Source: Bacteroidales bacterium (GTDB lineage Bacteria; Bacteroidota; Bacteroidia; Bacteroidales; JACABE01). From it: a stretch of 64,000 nt of DNA. Numbering within the stretch: the first letter of the stretch is position 1; each line of letters opens with the position of its first letter. Positions 26,312 through 33,962 of the stretch are shown in pieces. The notes beneath the pieces are model-generated. The model was not told the DNA's origin and made no database searches. It saw only the letters and a program-made list of their open reading frames with translations. The stretch spans positions 1-64,000 of the forward strand of contig JAHEYQ010000021.1 of the NCBI GenBank assembly GCA_023251515.1, in the 5' to 3' direction. The translations under genes and the position numbers were made by a program.

Positions 26312-28279
26312 TTAAATTTTGCATAGAACCTCTTCTTCCAAATACTTTTCAGTAATGTATTCATATAGTTTTGGATAATTAATAATACGACCTTCAAAAC
26401 CAGATTTTTTCAACAATAGAATACAAATCAGAAAATGAAGTTTTAAAGAAATATAGAATAGTCCCTTGAAGTCATCATCTAGTGTGCCGAATGATTTAAT
26501 ACTACCGTGAAGGAATGTGTCCCTAAGTTTTATTATTTTCTTTTCTTCATCTGAAATAGTGTAACCAACTTCAGCAAATGGTTTACTTAATTTATCTGTA
26601 TTTGTTGGTGCGTTTAAAGAGTCAAGTCGTTTGAACAAAGGAGGAATCAAGTCATTATCTACAATCTGAATTTTATTTTCATTTAAAAAAGTCTCTGTAA
26701 CCTTTTTTAATTCACCAATTAGTTTGTTTGCCAATTCATTTTCTGGGATTGGCTTAAGTTCTGAATTACCTTTCTTAACAATTGCACCCGTTAATGCTTC
26801 AATTGCAACATACTGAATTGGTATTTTCATTTCTAGGGTAGACGCTTGATTAAATATCAGGAGTAAAAGTGATCTAAATATTTTTTCATTGTCTATTGCA
26901 ATCTGACAGATATTATTAAACACAGATGATGGAAAAAACATTATATCCTTAAACTGTTCCTTTCTAGTTTCTTCATCTATAAAACCTTTTTCATCCCTTT
27001 TGATATTTTCTTGATCTAAACCAAAATATGCGTTTGTTGTAAAGGCACTATTCAAATCATAATTAGATTCACCAAATGTGTGAAACAAAATATGTTTGGG
27101 AATTTCTAATGATGCATCATCAAAGCCAAAATAATATCCTTCATCTGAATGATAATATCCTGAAATAAATGCATATGTGAGCAAAATTGTTTGACAACAA
27201 TTTTGAAATTCAGCTAAAGAATACTTTTCAATGCAATCAATTACTAAATAATCCTTTTCGCCATATTTTACTTCAAAAAAGTGGAACGGCTTTTGGTTAA
27301 TTTCCAGAATTAGTAATCCTAATTTTTGTTTGTAATCAACTATAAATCCACGACTTTGATAATCATTGATTAATCTGAGTTTTCTGCCTATTGGTATAAT
27401 AAGTCGCAGATACATTTCCGAAAAGTCTTGAGCTGATGCATTTCCAAAGGAATTGATTGTTCCGCTTAAAAGTTTTAATTCGTTGTCGAAGTCATAATCA
27501 ATATTATTCAACAAAAAATGTTTCCCATCAATAAAAAACTTAGTTTCTTCTCCGTCTTCTTGTAGCTGTAATTTGTATCCCGAAACTTGAAGTTCTTTGT
27601 GTCGTTGTACACCCTTAGGAATAATACTATCTGTCTGAAAAGCAAATCCTTTTTGGGATTTTTCAATTAATATTTTTCGATTATTTAAGGCGTGGTCTTT
27701 TAGTCTAATTTCAAATTCCTTTGGTTTGTTTAGATTAAAGACAAACTCAAAACTATCGGATAAATTTTTCTTAATTGCTTTGCTTTCGTTCACTATTTGT
27801 TCGGTTGAACCTTTTCTGAAAATGTTCTCGTCTTGTTTTGTGGGAATAGATTTTATTCTATCTATATATTCTAATGGTAATTTATGTTCTTCTGCACCAA
27901 TTGTAATGAGTTCAAGATACCAATCATATGGCATATTATTTCCTGAATTATCAATAGCATTTGCCACATAAGTAAACGCTTTTATTTTCCCTTCTGATTG
28001 TAAAAATTCAACGTCAAACTCCTGTTCAATATAACCTTTGCCAAGACCTTCAGCTTTATCCAATTCTTCCTTTTTATTCGGATTTATTTTAAAAACCACC
28101 CCATATACTTCCTCTTTATCATTTGGTAAAATGTTTGCTTTAAGCGAACCGTCAATTGACACCTTATTGAACTGTAAAGTGTGATTTTGTAATTTCCCTA
28201 TACCTATAATTTCAACTCTACCGACCCTTTTTTCAAGTCTGTATGTAAACATATTTGAACCGTAAGTAAAATAATTCAT
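26312..28279 (-). CDS. GGCT-like and HEPN-like fusion protein
   Basis: The first 150 residues of this 655-residue protein form a gamma-glutamylcyclotransferase-like domain: NYFTYGSNM at the start, EVYGVVFKI, and KEELDKAEGLGKGYIE with the likely catalytic glutamate. A central region of about 350 residues is not recognised. The C-terminal part is helical and contains KLRDTFLHGSI, an R-x4-H motif (R586, H591) typical of HEPN ribonucleases. The gene is followed after 12 bases by the SIR2-pAgo gene and so is its operon partner. It may be a second effector, an immunity protein or a sensor. I know of no described pAgo system with this partner. The GGCT assignment is good and the HEPN assignment moderate. 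Confidence 0.68.
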   Translation of the reverse strand: MNYFTYGSNMFTYRLEKRVGRVEIIGIGKLQNHTLQFNKVSIDGSLKANILPNDKEEVYGVVFKINPNKKEELDKAEGLGKGYIEQEFDVEFLQSEGKIKAFTYVANAIDNSGNNMPYDWYLELITIGAEEHKLPLEYIDRIKSIPTKQDENIFRKGSTEQIVNESKAIKKNLSDSFEFVFNLNKPKEFEIRLKDHALNNRKILIEKSQKGFAFQTDSIIPKGVQRHKELQVSGYKLQLQEDGEETKFFIDGKHFLLNNIDYDFDNELKLLSGTINSFGNASAQDFSEMYLRLIIPIGRKLRLINDYQSRGFIVDYKQKLGLLILEINQKPFHFFEVKYGEKDYLVIDCIEKYSLAEFQNCCQTILLTYAFISGYYHSDEGYYFGFDDASLEIPKHILFHTFGESNYDLNSAFTTNAYFGLDQENIKRDEKGFIDEETRKEQFKDIMFFPSSVFNNICQIAIDNEKIFRSLLLLIFNQASTLEMKIPIQYVAIEALTGAIVKKGNSELKPIPENELANKLIGELKKVTETFLNENKIQIVDNDLIPPLFKRLDSLNAPTNTDKLSKPFAEVGYTISDEEKKIIKLRDTFLHGSIKSFGTLDDDFKGLFYISLKLHFLICILLLKKSGFEGRIINYPKLYEYITEKYLEEEVLCKI

Positions 28280-29052
28280 ACTTGTAATTTAGTTGTTGTT
28301 AGTTAATGCGTTGGCTAAAAATGGCTCTTTTGATTTTGCCGAAGGGTTGGCTTGTGTGTCGGTCAAAAGCAAATGTGCCATTGTGGGTCGGCAATTGTTT
28401 TAAAAAATGTGCGGTGGGAAAAAAATAAAAAACATCGGGTCGACTTGATTGTCGGCTCTCTGATCTTGTTGATATTTCGTTTTTCTGTCCTTTCACAATG
28501 GTTTACTTTTCAATGTTTCTAATGTAGTTGTCTGTCTCTCACACTTGGCGGTAACGTGTTTGTAAATGCAATTGCGTTTATTTCCAATTTAAATGAATTG
28601 CTAAATATTTTACAAATTACTATATATCAGCAAAATATTCAAATCACTTATTTTAACATTACACTTTTTATTGTTTTTTTAATAACAAAATTAATTAAAT
28701 ATACCAACAATAATATATTTTTTTAAAAAATATATTAAAAATATCAGATTATCTAATGGCTTTTTTATCTGATTAAAACCTTTAGTTATTTCATTCAGTC
28801 TCAGTTTGCTTGAATAGGCAAGCTTGATAATTGATTTATGTTTAAAGTTTTCTACCTATTGTGTCATTAATGCTGTTTCTTTTTAATTCAATTATGTAAA
28901 ATGTATTTAGCTTCATTAAGATTTTATCGCGTCTAATGTTCCATATTTTTCTTTTTTGATATAATCTTAAGGACATTATTTTCTAATTATTAAGGACACT
29001 TTATTGTCCTTTAACGTAATAAAATTCAGATGAAACAACCAGAGTCGCTCGA
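28280..29052. other. long intergenic spacer, GC-richer then AT-rich
   Basis: The first 280 bases are GC-richer, with segments such as GGCTTGTGTGTCGGTC, TCGGCAATTG and CTTGGCGGTAACGTGTTTG. They resemble the other module spacers and contain a chance frame at 28299-28496 that is not credible. The remainder is AT-rich with direct copies of AAGGACA at 28969-28975 and 28992-28998, the latter forming an inverted pair with TGTCCTT at 29005-29011. No gene is seen. Confidence 0.5.
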
Positions 29053-29070
29053 TTAGCAAGATAGCGAGTG
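29053..29070 (+). repeat. 18-base direct repeat, copy 2
   Basis: TTAGCAAGATAGCGAGTG is identical to 14325-14342. Here it forms most of the left arm of a long hairpin. The two copies are 14.7 kb apart and bracket the glycan genes, the six-gene operon and the pAgo pair. Confidence 0.7.
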
Positions 29071-29132
29071 GACTGTACACTTGGGTGATACAGCCACTCG
29101 CTATCTTGTTGGGGGTAAACCCCCAAACCCCC
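29057..29132 (+). repeat. long perfect hairpin followed by G5/C5 hairpin
   Basis: CAAGATAGCGAGTGG (29057-29071) pairs perfectly with CCACTCGCTATCTTG (29094-29108). Inside it, CTGTA (29073-29077) pairs with TACAG (29089-29093), giving about 20 base pairs with one bulged A. Directly after lie GGGGG, TAAA, CCCCC (29111-29124) and a second CCCCC (29128-29132). The stem is far too long for chance. There is no T run, so it is not a typical terminator. It could be the end or transfer origin of a mobile element, or a structured RNA. Confidence 0.7.
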
Positions 29133-29192
29133 AGATGTAAGATTTAGTGTATAAGATTTAAACATGATATTGGAGCTTGTATTTATTCAGTT

Positions 29193-30026
29193 TTATTTAA
29201 TGGTAAATATTTTTTGTTTGCAGGTTTCTACATATAATGTGCCAGAAACCTGAAATACTTCTGGTGTTCTATTATTTGATTTACTGTTATATGTATAGTT
29301 ATATCCTCCTTTATAGCGATTTTCTATAACATCGTATGAGATTGCGCCTGTTGGTAAATCATAAAAACATTGTTTTTCACCTGATAATATAGTGTATTCA
29401 TAATCTCGATAACGAGAATCTTTGAGTCGAATATTTAAATCATAGGGTTTATTGTTGATAAAACAATAATCACCCGTATTATTTTCTTTGCATTTATAAT
29501 CCTGAGAATCTTCATTTGCACCCGAGCAATTTATATTTAAAATTTTACATATATCCAGATTAAGTGGTAAATTAATCATTGATGCAGCTATGGTTACACC
29601 ATTATCAGTACTGAGTGCTTTTAGAGATAACTTAATAGTATTATTTAATATAGTGTAATTTCCAACTATAATTGCATTTACGGCTAATAATTTCCCTAAT
29701 TCTTTTGTTTTTTCGGCTGAAATATAACCTTCATCTATTAATTTTTTTGCTTCATTGACACCTTGCAGATTTTCTCTTTCAAATATTTTTAATGATGGAT
29801 CATTTACCAAATTGAATGAAATGTTGTCTGCGATATAAGTTCCAGCTGTTGTTACCGTCTTATTAATGTCTGTAACAAATAAAACTACCGCTTTTTTTCT
29901 TTCTAAAAGCTTAAGTTTATCAGCTAGGTCTTTACTAATTTCTTTTATTGTTCTGTCAAAAGAATTCTGAGCAAGACAAGTAAATGCTACAGACATAAAT
30001 ATTAAAGTGTAAATTAACTTTTTCAT
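29193..30026 (-). CDS. secreted FlgO/CsgG-like protein
   Basis: This 277-residue protein has a signal peptide (MKKLIYTLIFMSVAFTCLAQ, cleavage near residue 20). A domain at about residues 25-160 resembles FlgO/CsgG-type outer membrane lipoproteins: ADNISFNLVND, LKIFERENLQ, and ELGKLLAVNAIIVGNYT. The C-terminal part carries four or more cysteines and may be a separate small domain. It follows the membrane TIR gene by 6 bases and so belongs to its operon. It is probably periplasmic or attached to the envelope, where it could be the partner of the TIR protein's external domain. Confidence 0.65.
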   Translation of the reverse strand: MKKLIYTLIFMSVAFTCLAQNSFDRTIKEISKDLADKLKLLERKKAVVLFVTDINKTVTTAGTYIADNISFNLVNDPSLKIFERENLQGVNEAKKLIDEGYISAEKTKELGKLLAVNAIIVGNYTILNNTIKLSLKALSTDNGVTIAASMINLPLNLDICKILNINCSGANEDSQDYKCKENNTGDYCFINNKPYDLNIRLKDSRYRDYEYTILSGEKQCFYDLPTGAISYDVIENRYKGGYNYTYNSKSNNRTPEVFQVSGTLYVETCKQKIFTIK

Positions 30027-30032
30027 ATTGTT

Positions 30033-31229
30033 TTATTTAATTAATGAAATTTGTTCCTTTAAATTACTTAATAAATTATTTAAAGCTCCTTCCTTGGCTT
30101 GAGATTCTGATACTCCATTCCATTTGCCAGAAATTTGTATAATTTCAATTATTGATTTGTTTTTTACAGATATTACATTGGCATTTAGATTGATTTTTGA
30201 AATAAATGTATTTTCTACTAAACTACCTTTTATTGTGGTATCATATTTTATTTCACCTAAAAATAATAAATCAGTATATTCTGATAAATTTAACTTTGTT
30301 ATAATATCAGGTTTTGCATCTTTCAATTCTATATAATACGATGTTTTAAAAAAAGCACTTCTAAATAATCCGGTTTGTGCTTTCCCCCATTTTTCATTAC
30401 ATATTTTTGCAATTTCATTTGAAATATAAGTTTCAATTCTGTCGTTCTCATTGATAACAGCTATACAAATAACGGACTTAACATGCGTATTAGCTATATA
30501 TTGACTAAGGTTGTGATTATTTTCTAAAAAGAACTTTGATGTTGTATTTATATGATTTATGATTGGTTTTTTATAATTGGTTTCTTGATTTAATGAATCT
30601 ATAGTACTTTTTCTAATTCGTTGATGTGTTGTTAATAATGAATCATTATTTTTCAAATTAAGCATATAGTAAATTAAACAAAAAGGTAGTATTAATAGTA
30701 TAATACTTATATAAGCCCATTTTTTCCAATCCCCTTTTTTGTCTTCTTTTTTTTTAAGTTTTATGATCTTTAATTCTTCCTCTTGAATTTTTTTTAATCT
30801 ATTATTGATTTTGCTTGCTAATATGTTTAATTTATCATCAGTTTTATAATCAAACCCATTAATATTCTTTAAAATATCAAATTGTATTGGTATTTGATCT
30901 CTTTGAATATTATAAAATATTGGAATAAGAAAACCTTTATTAATTTTCCGTTTATGATACAATACATATAATTCTATTTTTAACCATTCTCTTTGCTCTT
31001 TTCTTATCTTAAAAAAAGCATTACTTAAAATTATTATCCCTCCATTTGATTCTTCCAAGCCTTTATGAATCTCACTATCAATAAAATCGTTTTGTGAAAT
31101 GGAATAAGCATCATACCAAATATCTGTACCTTTTTCCTTAAGAAGATTTGCTAAAGGTTCTGCAAAATCTTCTTTATCATCGCTGGAATGACAAATAAAT
31201 ACTTTCCAATTTTTGGGAGAATCTTTCAT
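30033..31229 (-). CDS. membrane-anchored TIR domain protein
   Basis: Residues 8-145 of this 398-residue protein form a TIR domain (WKVFICHSSDDKEDFAEPLA, then DIWYDAYSI). The glutamate of EWLKIELYVL (E86) is at the catalytic place of NAD-hydrolysing TIRs. A lysine-rich linker is followed by one membrane segment (about 171-191, WAYISIILLILPFCLIYYML). The C-terminal 200 residues would then be periplasmic and look beta-rich, with SGKWNGVSESQAKEGAL near the end. This C-terminus may be another FlgO/CsgG-like fold. The arrangement suggests an envelope sensor that signals across the membrane to a cytoplasmic NADase. The partner gene starts 6 bases downstream. Confidence 0.75.
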   Translation of the reverse strand: MKDSPKNWKVFICHSSDDKEDFAEPLANLLKEKGTDIWYDAYSISQNDFIDSEIHKGLEESNGGIIILSNAFFKIRKEQREWLKIELYVLYHKRKINKGFLIPIFYNIQRDQIPIQFDILKNINGFDYKTDDKLNILASKINNRLKKIQEEELKIIKLKKKEDKKGDWKKWAYISIILLILPFCLIYYMLNLKNNDSLLTTHQRIRKSTIDSLNQETNYKKPIINHINTTSKFFLENNHNLSQYIANTHVKSVICIAVINENDRIETYISNEIAKICNEKWGKAQTGLFRSAFFKTSYYIELKDAKPDIITKLNLSEYTDLLFLGEIKYDTTIKGSLVENTFISKINLNANVISVKNKSIIEIIQISGKWNGVSESQAKEGALNNLLSNLKEQISLIK

Positions 31230-31370
31230 TAAAATTTGTATGAATAATAAATTGATAAATTTTTATTATTCAGATTTGTATGTTGACAATAAGATAATAG
31301 ACATCTGTATTTTGTTTTGATATAATTAGTTAATTAGTCGAAATTTATAATTATTAAACACCAATATTAT

Positions 31371-31880
31371 ATGGGATTTGAAAAACCAATTTCTACAATT
31401 AGAAAAGCCATTAAAAATCTTGCAGGAGAAAACGCTACAAAAGAAGGATTATCTAAACCTGAGCAAAGACATTTTGATGATGCCCTAAATGCTTTTAAAA
31501 TTAGAGATATGATTGATCCAGATGGATTAGAAGCATCCATTGAAATCAGAGCAAGATTACAAGAAATAAAAGATACCATGGGAGATGAATTATATAACTT
31601 TTTTAGTGATAAATGGGTACTTATAAACAATAATAGTAAAAGTATCATTGATAATGAAGTTGATATAATCAATAAGAACAATAAAACTTCACAAGACGAG
31701 AAGGATATTGCAATTGATGAATTTCTAATTAAATTTATTAGAGAAAAGGCACTTGAATTATATAATGATCCTCAGATTATTTCTTCTTTTAAGGATAAAA
31801 AAGAAATTCTAAGCGAGGGTTTATATGGAATGATGTTATCTATGCTTCAAATCCTTAGAAGTAATAAAAACAATTATTGA
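31371..31880 (+). CDS. hypothetical helical protein
   Basis: This 169-residue protein is not recognised. It is charged, mostly helical, and has no signal peptide or membrane segment. It is divergent from the membrane TIR gene (141 bases between starts) and convergent with the hypothetical gene at 31908-32765. The frame is well supported by codon use, since the opposite-strand frame of 104 codons is its shadow. A regulatory or accessory role to the TIR operon is possible but unproven. Confidence 0.5.
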   Translation: MGFEKPISTIRKAIKNLAGENATKEGLSKPEQRHFDDALNAFKIRDMIDPDGLEASIEIRARLQEIKDTMGDELYNFFSDKWVLINNNSKSIIDNEVDIINKNNKTSQDEKDIAIDEFLIKFIREKALELYNDPQIISSFKDKKEILSEGLYGMMLSMLQILRSNKNNY

Positions 31881-31907
31881 TTTTCTCTCTAGTTAATAAT
31901 TATCTAC

Positions 31908-32765
31908 TTATTTAATTATCTCATACAGTTCCATAGCACTCACAATAAGCTTTTGATTAGTTTCTTTAAGCGATTTCATAAGCATTTTATAATCCGGATA
32001 TTTTTTCTGTAATTCCTGTGGTGTTAAGTTTTTATATTCAGGATTTTGCTTTGCTTTCTCAGCCCAATTTCTGAATTTTGCCTGATGTTCTGTTAAATGT
32101 GGTCTTAAAACATCATTTAATAAATATATTGCTATTCCCTGTGCTGATTCAGGGTTTGATTGATCTTTAATAAAAATTAAAGGTATTGCTTTCATTTCAT
32201 CTCTTATATTACAAAAGAGTTTATACCATGAATTATATATTTCTTCTATAATATCATTTTCTTCTATCTGTATGCCTGCTTTTCTTGTTATAAGTTCAAT
32301 ATATATGCTATTTGAGAATCTCTTTATTTCTAACATATCTTTTGAAATATAAGGTTTTCCTTCTTTTTGAGTTATATATTCTTCTTTTTTCTCAATAGTT
32401 CTTTGTATTTCACCTTCTTCGTCAATTTTCAATAATTCTAAAGTTTCAGACCAATTCATTTTAAAAGTATAATAACATATCAAATCCCGAAAATCTTTTG
32501 TTGCACCATCATTTTGTTTTCCTTCACATTTCCATGCATTACCAATAGTAGTTGTACTTAAACCTTTATCGCTGTTATTATTGTTATTATATCTGGTATA
32601 CAAACCTTTATTAAGTTCTTTTAACTCAAATTCAAAGAAATATAATAACTGGTTCGATAATTCTTTGAAATTAAATACTTTTTTCTCACTTAAAAATTCA
32701 CATTTTTCTTGTGCTTTCTGGAGAATTTTTTCATTGACAAATATTTTATTGTTTTCTTTTTCCAT
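31908..32765 (-). CDS. hypothetical protein with conserved-looking C-terminal helices
   Basis: This 285-residue protein has an asparagine-rich part near residue 62. Its C-terminal third runs LLNDVLRPHLTEHQAKFRNW, then PQELQKKYPDY and a final helix. That helical pattern recalls accessory regions of TIR- and STAND-type defence genes, but I cannot name the family. It has no signal peptide or membrane segment. It is convergent with the 169-residue hypothetical gene and could form a small module with it and with the TIR pair. Confidence 0.5.
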   Translation of the reverse strand: MEKENNKIFVNEKILQKAQEKCEFLSEKKVFNFKELSNQLLYFFEFELKELNKGLYTRYNNNNNSDKGLSTTTIGNAWKCEGKQNDGATKDFRDLICYYTFKMNWSETLELLKIDEEGEIQRTIEKKEEYITQKEGKPYISKDMLEIKRFSNSIYIELITRKAGIQIEENDIIEEIYNSWYKLFCNIRDEMKAIPLIFIKDQSNPESAQGIAIYLLNDVLRPHLTEHQAKFRNWAEKAKQNPEYKNLTPQELQKKYPDYKMLMKSLKETNQKLIVSAMELYEIIK

Positions 32766-33105
32766 ATTTTATAATGTTTATAAGTTATGAATATATGCTT
32801 TAATATCAATCTAATAGATTATTATGACTTAATTTCAATAAAGTTTTTAATTATTTTATACTTTGGTTAGTACACAGCTTCGCCCCGTCAGTTACATACG
32901 ACATATAATTAGGTGTTGCGATATCCGCCAAATTTGGACAACGTTGCCATCCTCTTCCAACGGACTATGTGTTGAATTGATTTTTTAAATCGTGGAATCA
33001 AAAATATAAATTTTATAAATAGGTTTAAAAACTGATTTGAATTATATATAAACGTATATAAATTCTATTTTAAAGTATTAAATATTGAGGTTATTGTTTT
33101 TTCAG
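32766..33105. other. intergenic spacer at island boundary
   Basis: The middle (about 32870-32990) is GC-richer than its flanks, with segments such as GCTTCGCCCCGTCAG and CGATATCCGCC, like the other module spacers. It separates the defence island from the secretion cluster. No gene is seen. Confidence 0.45.
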
Positions 33106-33588
33106 CTACCTAATTTCATTAAAAAAATTTATTATATTTTCAGGAGTATAAAGTTTTCTTAAGATAATTTTATCATCGGGATACTTACTAAAAGTAATTT
33201 CTATGGAAGTAACTAAGTTGTGTTCGTTAGAAGTTTCAAATGAATGAAATGTATAATTTCTTATATAAAAATCCATCGTATCTGAGCTGTTCTTCATTTG
33301 CCTTACAAATAAACTATCAGAAGCAAAATATAAAATGTTATCCTTTTTCTGGGTTATTATTTTTAGATAATTTCCTTCTTTTGTTATAATGCTGCTTTTT
33401 TCAAAATCACTCTTTATAAGAAAGTATGATTGCAATATTTTACCGCTTGAAGTCTCATTTTTCTGAAACATTCCAAAGTCAGATTGCATATTTCTTAATA
33501 TCTGATAAGATAAAATGACTACAATAAGTACAATTATCAATGTAACCGTTATTTCGGATAATGTAAATGAATTAATTTTCTTCTTCAT
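33106..33588 (-). CDS. prepilin-like protein (minor pseudopilin)
   Basis: The N-terminus of this 160-residue protein is a type IV prepilin signal: a short basic leader MKKKINS, then FTLSEITVTLIIVLIVVILS with the +5 glutamate. The -1 residue is serine rather than the usual glycine. The rest is a small globular domain with beta strands, as in GspH, GspI or GspJ-type minor pseudopilins. It is the last gene of the secretion cluster, 2 bases after the next prepilin-like gene. It should be cleaved by the A24 peptidase encoded in the same cluster. Confidence 0.72.
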   Translation of the reverse strand: MKKKINSFTLSEITVTLIIVLIVVILSYQILRNMQSDFGMFQKNETSSGKILQSYFLIKSDFEKSSIITKEGNYLKIITQKKDNILYFASDSLFVRQMKNSSDTMDFYIRNYTFHSFETSNEHNLVTSIEITFSKYPDDKIILRKLYTPENIINFFNEIR

Positions 33589-33590
33589 AC

Positions 33591-33962
33591 TTATTTATTT
33601 TGCATAATTGAACTTTCATGCAAACAAACAAGCCGTTCTTGTCTTTCCATGGTGTCATTACTTGGACTGAGTGCATAAAACTTTAACAAAATCAAATTTG
33701 TATTAAATTTTGATGGTATGACCCGTTTTACTAATAAATAATTCTTGTAATTTATTGATTCGTCGAAATACAGATTCTCTGACAAAGTTTTATTTTTAAA
33801 TTCCTGTAATTTAATATGAACTAAAGTTTCATTTTCTGAGATGGTTTCTTTATAAAGGGATGATATTATCATAACAGCAATACTAAAGCTTGATAGTAAA
33901 ATTATTAATGAAATGATAGTTTCAGGCAATGTGGATGAATTAAGTTTTTTTATTCTAAGCAT
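33591..33962 (-). CDS. prepilin-like protein (minor pseudopilin)
   Basis: This 123-residue protein begins with a basic leader MLRIKKLNS, then STLPETIISLIILLSSFSIA, a prepilin-type hydrophobic helix with the +5 glutamate. The -1 residue is serine. Size and position suggest a GspI-like minor pseudopilin. Its start overlaps the beta-helical protein gene by 13 bases, so translation is probably coupled. Confidence 0.68.
   Translation of the reverse strand: MLRIKKLNSSTLPETIISLIILLSSFSIAVMIISSLYKETISENETLVHIKLQEFKNKTLSENLYFDESINYKNYLLVKRVIPSKFNTNLILLKFYALSPSNDTMERQERLVCLHESSIMQNK

Noticed and set aside
28299..28496. Open frame of 65 codons on the minus strand
   Set aside because: It lies wholly in the GC-richer spacer, has an unlikely composition rich in S, R and Q, and has no start context; the spacer repeats explain the sequence.
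28969..29011. Repeated AAGGACA units as a possible phage attachment core
   Set aside because: The units are only 7 bases, lie in AT-rich filler and have no matching copy at the other side of any module.
31367..31681. Minus-strand frame of 104 codons
   Set aside because: It is antiparallel to the 169-residue plus-strand gene, is mostly hydrophobic shadow text and extends to no natural start region.
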